From NCBI GenBank assembly GCA_025144025.1, contig JALXWS010000010.1:1-64000 (forward strand): a stretch of DNA of 64,000 nucleotides, in the 5' to 3' direction. Every line of letters begins with the position of its first letter. Position 1 is the stretch's first letter. This document shows positions 61,833 to 64,000 of the stretch, one piece after another. The position numbers and the translations under genes are program-made. This DNA comes from Corynebacterium sp. p3-SID1241. GTDB taxonomy: Bacteria; Actinomycetota; Actinomycetes; Mycobacteriales; Mycobacteriaceae. The notes beneath the pieces are model-generated. The model had not been told where the DNA came from and did no database searches. It saw only the letters and a list, made by a program, of their open reading frames with translations.

Positions 61833-62876
61833 ATGACGATTTCAGTTGCAATTGCAGGTGCCACCGGATACGCAGGTAGCGAAATACTTCGCCTGCTTCT
61901 TTCTCACCCAGCTTATAAGGCAGGGGACTTGCGCATCGGTGCGCTTACCGCCCGCTCCACCGCGGGTCAAAAAGTCTGTGAAGTCATGCCGCATCTCCCG
62001 CAGCTTGCTGACCGTGTCATCGCGGAAACTACGGCTGAAAACCTGCGTGGCCACTACATCGTATTTTTAGGACTACCCCATGGACACTCCGCAACGATTG
62101 CCCAGCAGGTGGGGCAATCAACCACGGTGATCGATTGCGCAGCAGATTTTCGTCTCCGCAGCAAGGAAGACTGGGAGAGCTTTTACGAGGGAGAATACGC
62201 AAGAAGCTGGCCATATGGCATTCCTGAGGTTCCCGGCAATAGGGATGCGCTGCGCCGTACGAACCGCGTTTCGGTGCCGGGGTGTTTTCCCACGGCTATC
62301 ACCCTAGGTGCGTTGCCAGCTGTAGCCCACGGGCTGATCGAGCCCGAGCTATCTGCCATAGCCATTACGGGTGTGTCCGGTGCCGGAAAGAAGGCTTCTG
62401 TGGCACAACTCGGTGCAGAAACCATGGGAAACCTTAAGGCATATAAACCCGGCGGAATACATCGGCATACCCCGGAAATTCTGCAGAACCTGCAGCCCTT
62501 TTCACAAGACAAGCTCTCCGTAAGCTTTACCCCTGTTCTCGCGCCTTTACCGCGCGGAATTCTAGCGACGATTACGGCGGGGCTGAAAGGGGGCGTCGGC
62601 AAGCGCGAGGTCGACACTGCCTTCCGTGAATTTTATGCGCAAGAGCCGTTTTGTCATGTGCTTCCTGCAGGCCAGCAGCCAGAAACCCAAAACGTAGTGG
62701 GAACCAATATGGTCCACCTCCAAGCCCTTGTGGACGAGCGGGCCCGACGCCTCATCGTGACTTCCGCGCTAGACAACCTGTGCAAAGGTACCGCCGGTGC
62801 CGCGGTGCAGTGCATGAACCTCACCCTTGGCTGGGAGGAAACTCTGGGCCTGCCGCAAGCGGCTGTGGCCCCATAA
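61833..62876 (+). CDS. argC: N-acetyl-gamma-glutamyl-phosphate reductase
   Basis: 347 aa. [17 protein letters not shown] is the NADP-binding loop and SVPGCFPTA contains the catalytic Cys. It reduces N-acetylglutamyl phosphate in arginine synthesis. First gene of the arg cluster; argJ follows after 15 nt. Confidence 0.98.
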   Translation: MTISVAIAGATGYAGSEILRLLLSHPAYKAGDLRIGALTARSTAGQKVCEVMPHLPQLADRVIAETTAENLRGHYIVFLGLPHGHSATIAQQVGQSTTVIDCAADFRLRSKEDWESFYEGEYARSWPYGIPEVPGNRDALRRTNRVSVPGCFPTAITLGALPAVAHGLIEPELSAIAITGVSGAGKKASVAQLGAETMGNLKAYKPGGIHRHTPEILQNLQPFSQDKLSVSFTPVLAPLPRGILATITAGLKGGVGKREVDTAFREFYAQEPFCHVLPAGQQPETQNVVGTNMVHLQALVDERARRLIVTSALDNLCKGTAGAAVQCMNLTLGWEETLGLPQAAVAP

Positions 62877-62891
62877 AAATTAGGAGAAACA

Positions 62892-64000
62892 ATGAGTACA
62901 CATGGAATTACTAGCCCAGCCGGCTTCAGCGCCGGCGCAACTACCGCAGGCATTAAGCTCTCCGGTAAGCCCGATATGGCGTTAGTTGTTAATAGTGGCC
63001 CTCGCTTTGATGCGGCAGCAGTGTTTACCCGCAACCGCGTGGTGGCATCTCCAGTGAAGATCTCCCGCAAGGCGGTGGCTGATGGACAGCTCCGCGCCGT
63101 CGTCTTCAATTCTGGAAACGCCAACGCTTGCAATGGGGCGCGGGGAGATGAAGACGCCGAGGCGCTGGTAGCTGAGGTCTCCCATGCCCTGAGTATTCCG
63201 CAAGACGATATCGCCGCATGTTCGACGGGGCTTATTGGGGAGCCGTTGCCCATGAATAGGGCACTAGCTGGAGCACGCGCAGTGGCGAATGACCTGGGCA
63301 CGGATGTGGAATGTGCCAGTGCTGCCGCTGCGGCGATACTAACAACGGACACCGTAAGCAAAGAGGCTTCCTATTCCGGATCCGGCTGGTCGGTAGGCGC
63401 CATGGGGAAAGGCGTGGGCATGATGGCCCCCTCGCTAGCCACGATGTTGGTATGCCTGACTACCGACGCCGTGGTAGAGGCTCCAGCCCTCCAGCATGCT
63501 CTAGATGCAGCTGCGGCCAAGACCTTCAACACTTTGGATGTAGACGGTTCCACCTCCACCAATGACACGGTGATACTTATAACCTCTGGGGCCTCGGGAA
63601 TAACACCCACCCAAGAAGAACTCGAAACCGCGATCCTAAAGGTGTGCAGTGACATTGCGGACCAACTGCAAGCCGATGCGGAGGGGGTTACCAAAAGGGT
63701 CAAGATCACTGTCGAAGGCACGGGCACCAATAGTCAAGCTCTCAATGCCGCACGGACCTTGGGGCGCGACAACCTCTTTAAGTGCGCCATGTTCGGTTCT
63801 GATCCGAATTGGGGCCGCGTCCTTGCGGCGGTGGGAATGGCCGATGCAGATATGGACCCAGACAACATCTCCGTCTTTTTCAATGACCAACCGGTTTGCT
63901 TAGCTTCAACAGGAGCGCCTGGTGCACGCGAGGTGGACCTTAGTGGCACCGATGTTGATGTTCGCGTGGACCTAGGTACGGGAGGAGCAGGTGCTGCATT
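62892..64000 (+). CDS. argJ: Ornithine acetyltransferase / N-acetylglutamate synthase, 5' part (C-terminus outside window)
   Basis: About 369 codons of ArgJ, cut by the right edge. The precursor self-cleaves before the Thr of ATML to give alpha and beta chains; here the site is in [14 protein letters not shown], near residue 180. It recycles acetyl groups from acetylornithine to glutamate. AGGAG stands 6 nt before ATG 62892. Confidence 0.98.
   Translation, partial: MSTHGITSPAGFSAGATTAGIKLSGKPDMALVVNSGPRFDAAAVFTRNRVVASPVKISRKAVADGQLRAVVFNSGNANACNGARGDEDAEALVAEVSHALSIPQDDIAACSTGLIGEPLPMNRALAGARAVANDLGTDVECASAAAAAILTTDTVSKEASYSGSGWSVGAMGKGVGMMAPSLATMLVCLTTDAVVEAPALQHALDAAAAKTFNTLDVDGSTSTNDTVILITSGASGITPTQEELETAILKVCSDIADQLQADAEGVTKRVKITVEGTGTNSQALNAARTLGRDNLFKCAMFGSDPNWGRVLAAVGMADADMDPDNISVFFNDQPVCLASTGAPGAREVDLSGTDVDVRVDLGTGGAGAA

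Noticed and set aside
61780..61833. ARG box upstream of argC
   Set aside because: AT-rich TGAATAACATAC resembles half a site but lacks the paired half, so I do not call it.

Overview
The window is chromosomal DNA of a Corynebacterium species. The evidence is the gene order (gltX, then ltbR / leuCD / mutT1 / gpsA / ddl / thiL / ung / DAK gene / recG / rsmD / coaD, then polA / rpsA / ptsG / coaE / uvrB / uvrA / infC-rpmI-rplT / pheST / argCJ), protein sequences very close to those I know from C. glutamicum, moderately high GC, and many genes that look leaderless. I see no prophage, transposase, CRISPR array or rRNA operon. Apart from a few poorly known membrane and surface genes this is core genome.

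Layout. 1-2106 is the 5' part of a minus-strand metal-associated surface protein that runs off the left edge; its upstream region holds two dyads. 2349-5366: gltX, tRNA-Gln, two identical tRNA-Glu genes 650 bp apart, and a structured non-coding stretch. 5407-10266: two adjacent minus-strand YhgE/Pip membrane proteins. 10485-13631: a small His-rich protein, the IclR regulator LtbR, and divergent leuCD with an operator between them. 13832-26089: a conserved housekeeping run (membrane protein, mutT1, gpsA, ddl, DUF3515, thiL, ung, DAK, recG, biotinyl-like carrier, rsmD, coaD, TauE). 26127-29560: a four-gene minus operon joining a DUF368 polyprenyl-phosphate transporter to a polar amino acid ABC importer. 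29984-32167: a secreted metallophosphoesterase. 32220-32293: an odd short tRNA with a CAA anticodon. 32451-39351: polA, a YcaQ-like glycosylase, small membrane genes, a methyltransferase and rpsA. 39657-44963: ptsG, coaE, DUF4259, uvrB. 45093-55018: two USPs, App1, HelD, a DoxX protein with repeats, an MBL hydrolase, uvrA and an SxxK lipoprotein. 55060-57086: infC-rpmI-rplT with a leader and a non-standard infC start, then a TM2 protein. 57194-64000: a SpoU methyltransferase, pheST, argC and the start of argJ (cut by the right edge).

How genes work together: leuCD with divergent ltbR form a leucine-controlled unit; uvrA/uvrB/recG/ung/polA/YcaQ-like cover DNA repair; gltX, pheST, infC, rpmI, rplT, rpsA, rsmD and the SpoU enzyme serve translation; argCJ begins the arginine cluster; ptsG is the main glucose permease; coaD and coaE are the last two CoA steps.

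Start sites: about a dozen genes show a TANNNT-like -10 hexamer exactly 7 nt before the start codon, which predicts leaderless mRNAs. I used this to choose starts. The observations I would look at first are the AUC start of infC with its switch-like leader, the class I tRNA with a CAA anticodon, the dyads upstream of the surface protein, the DUF368-ABC operon, and the structured non-coding block near the second tRNA-Glu.
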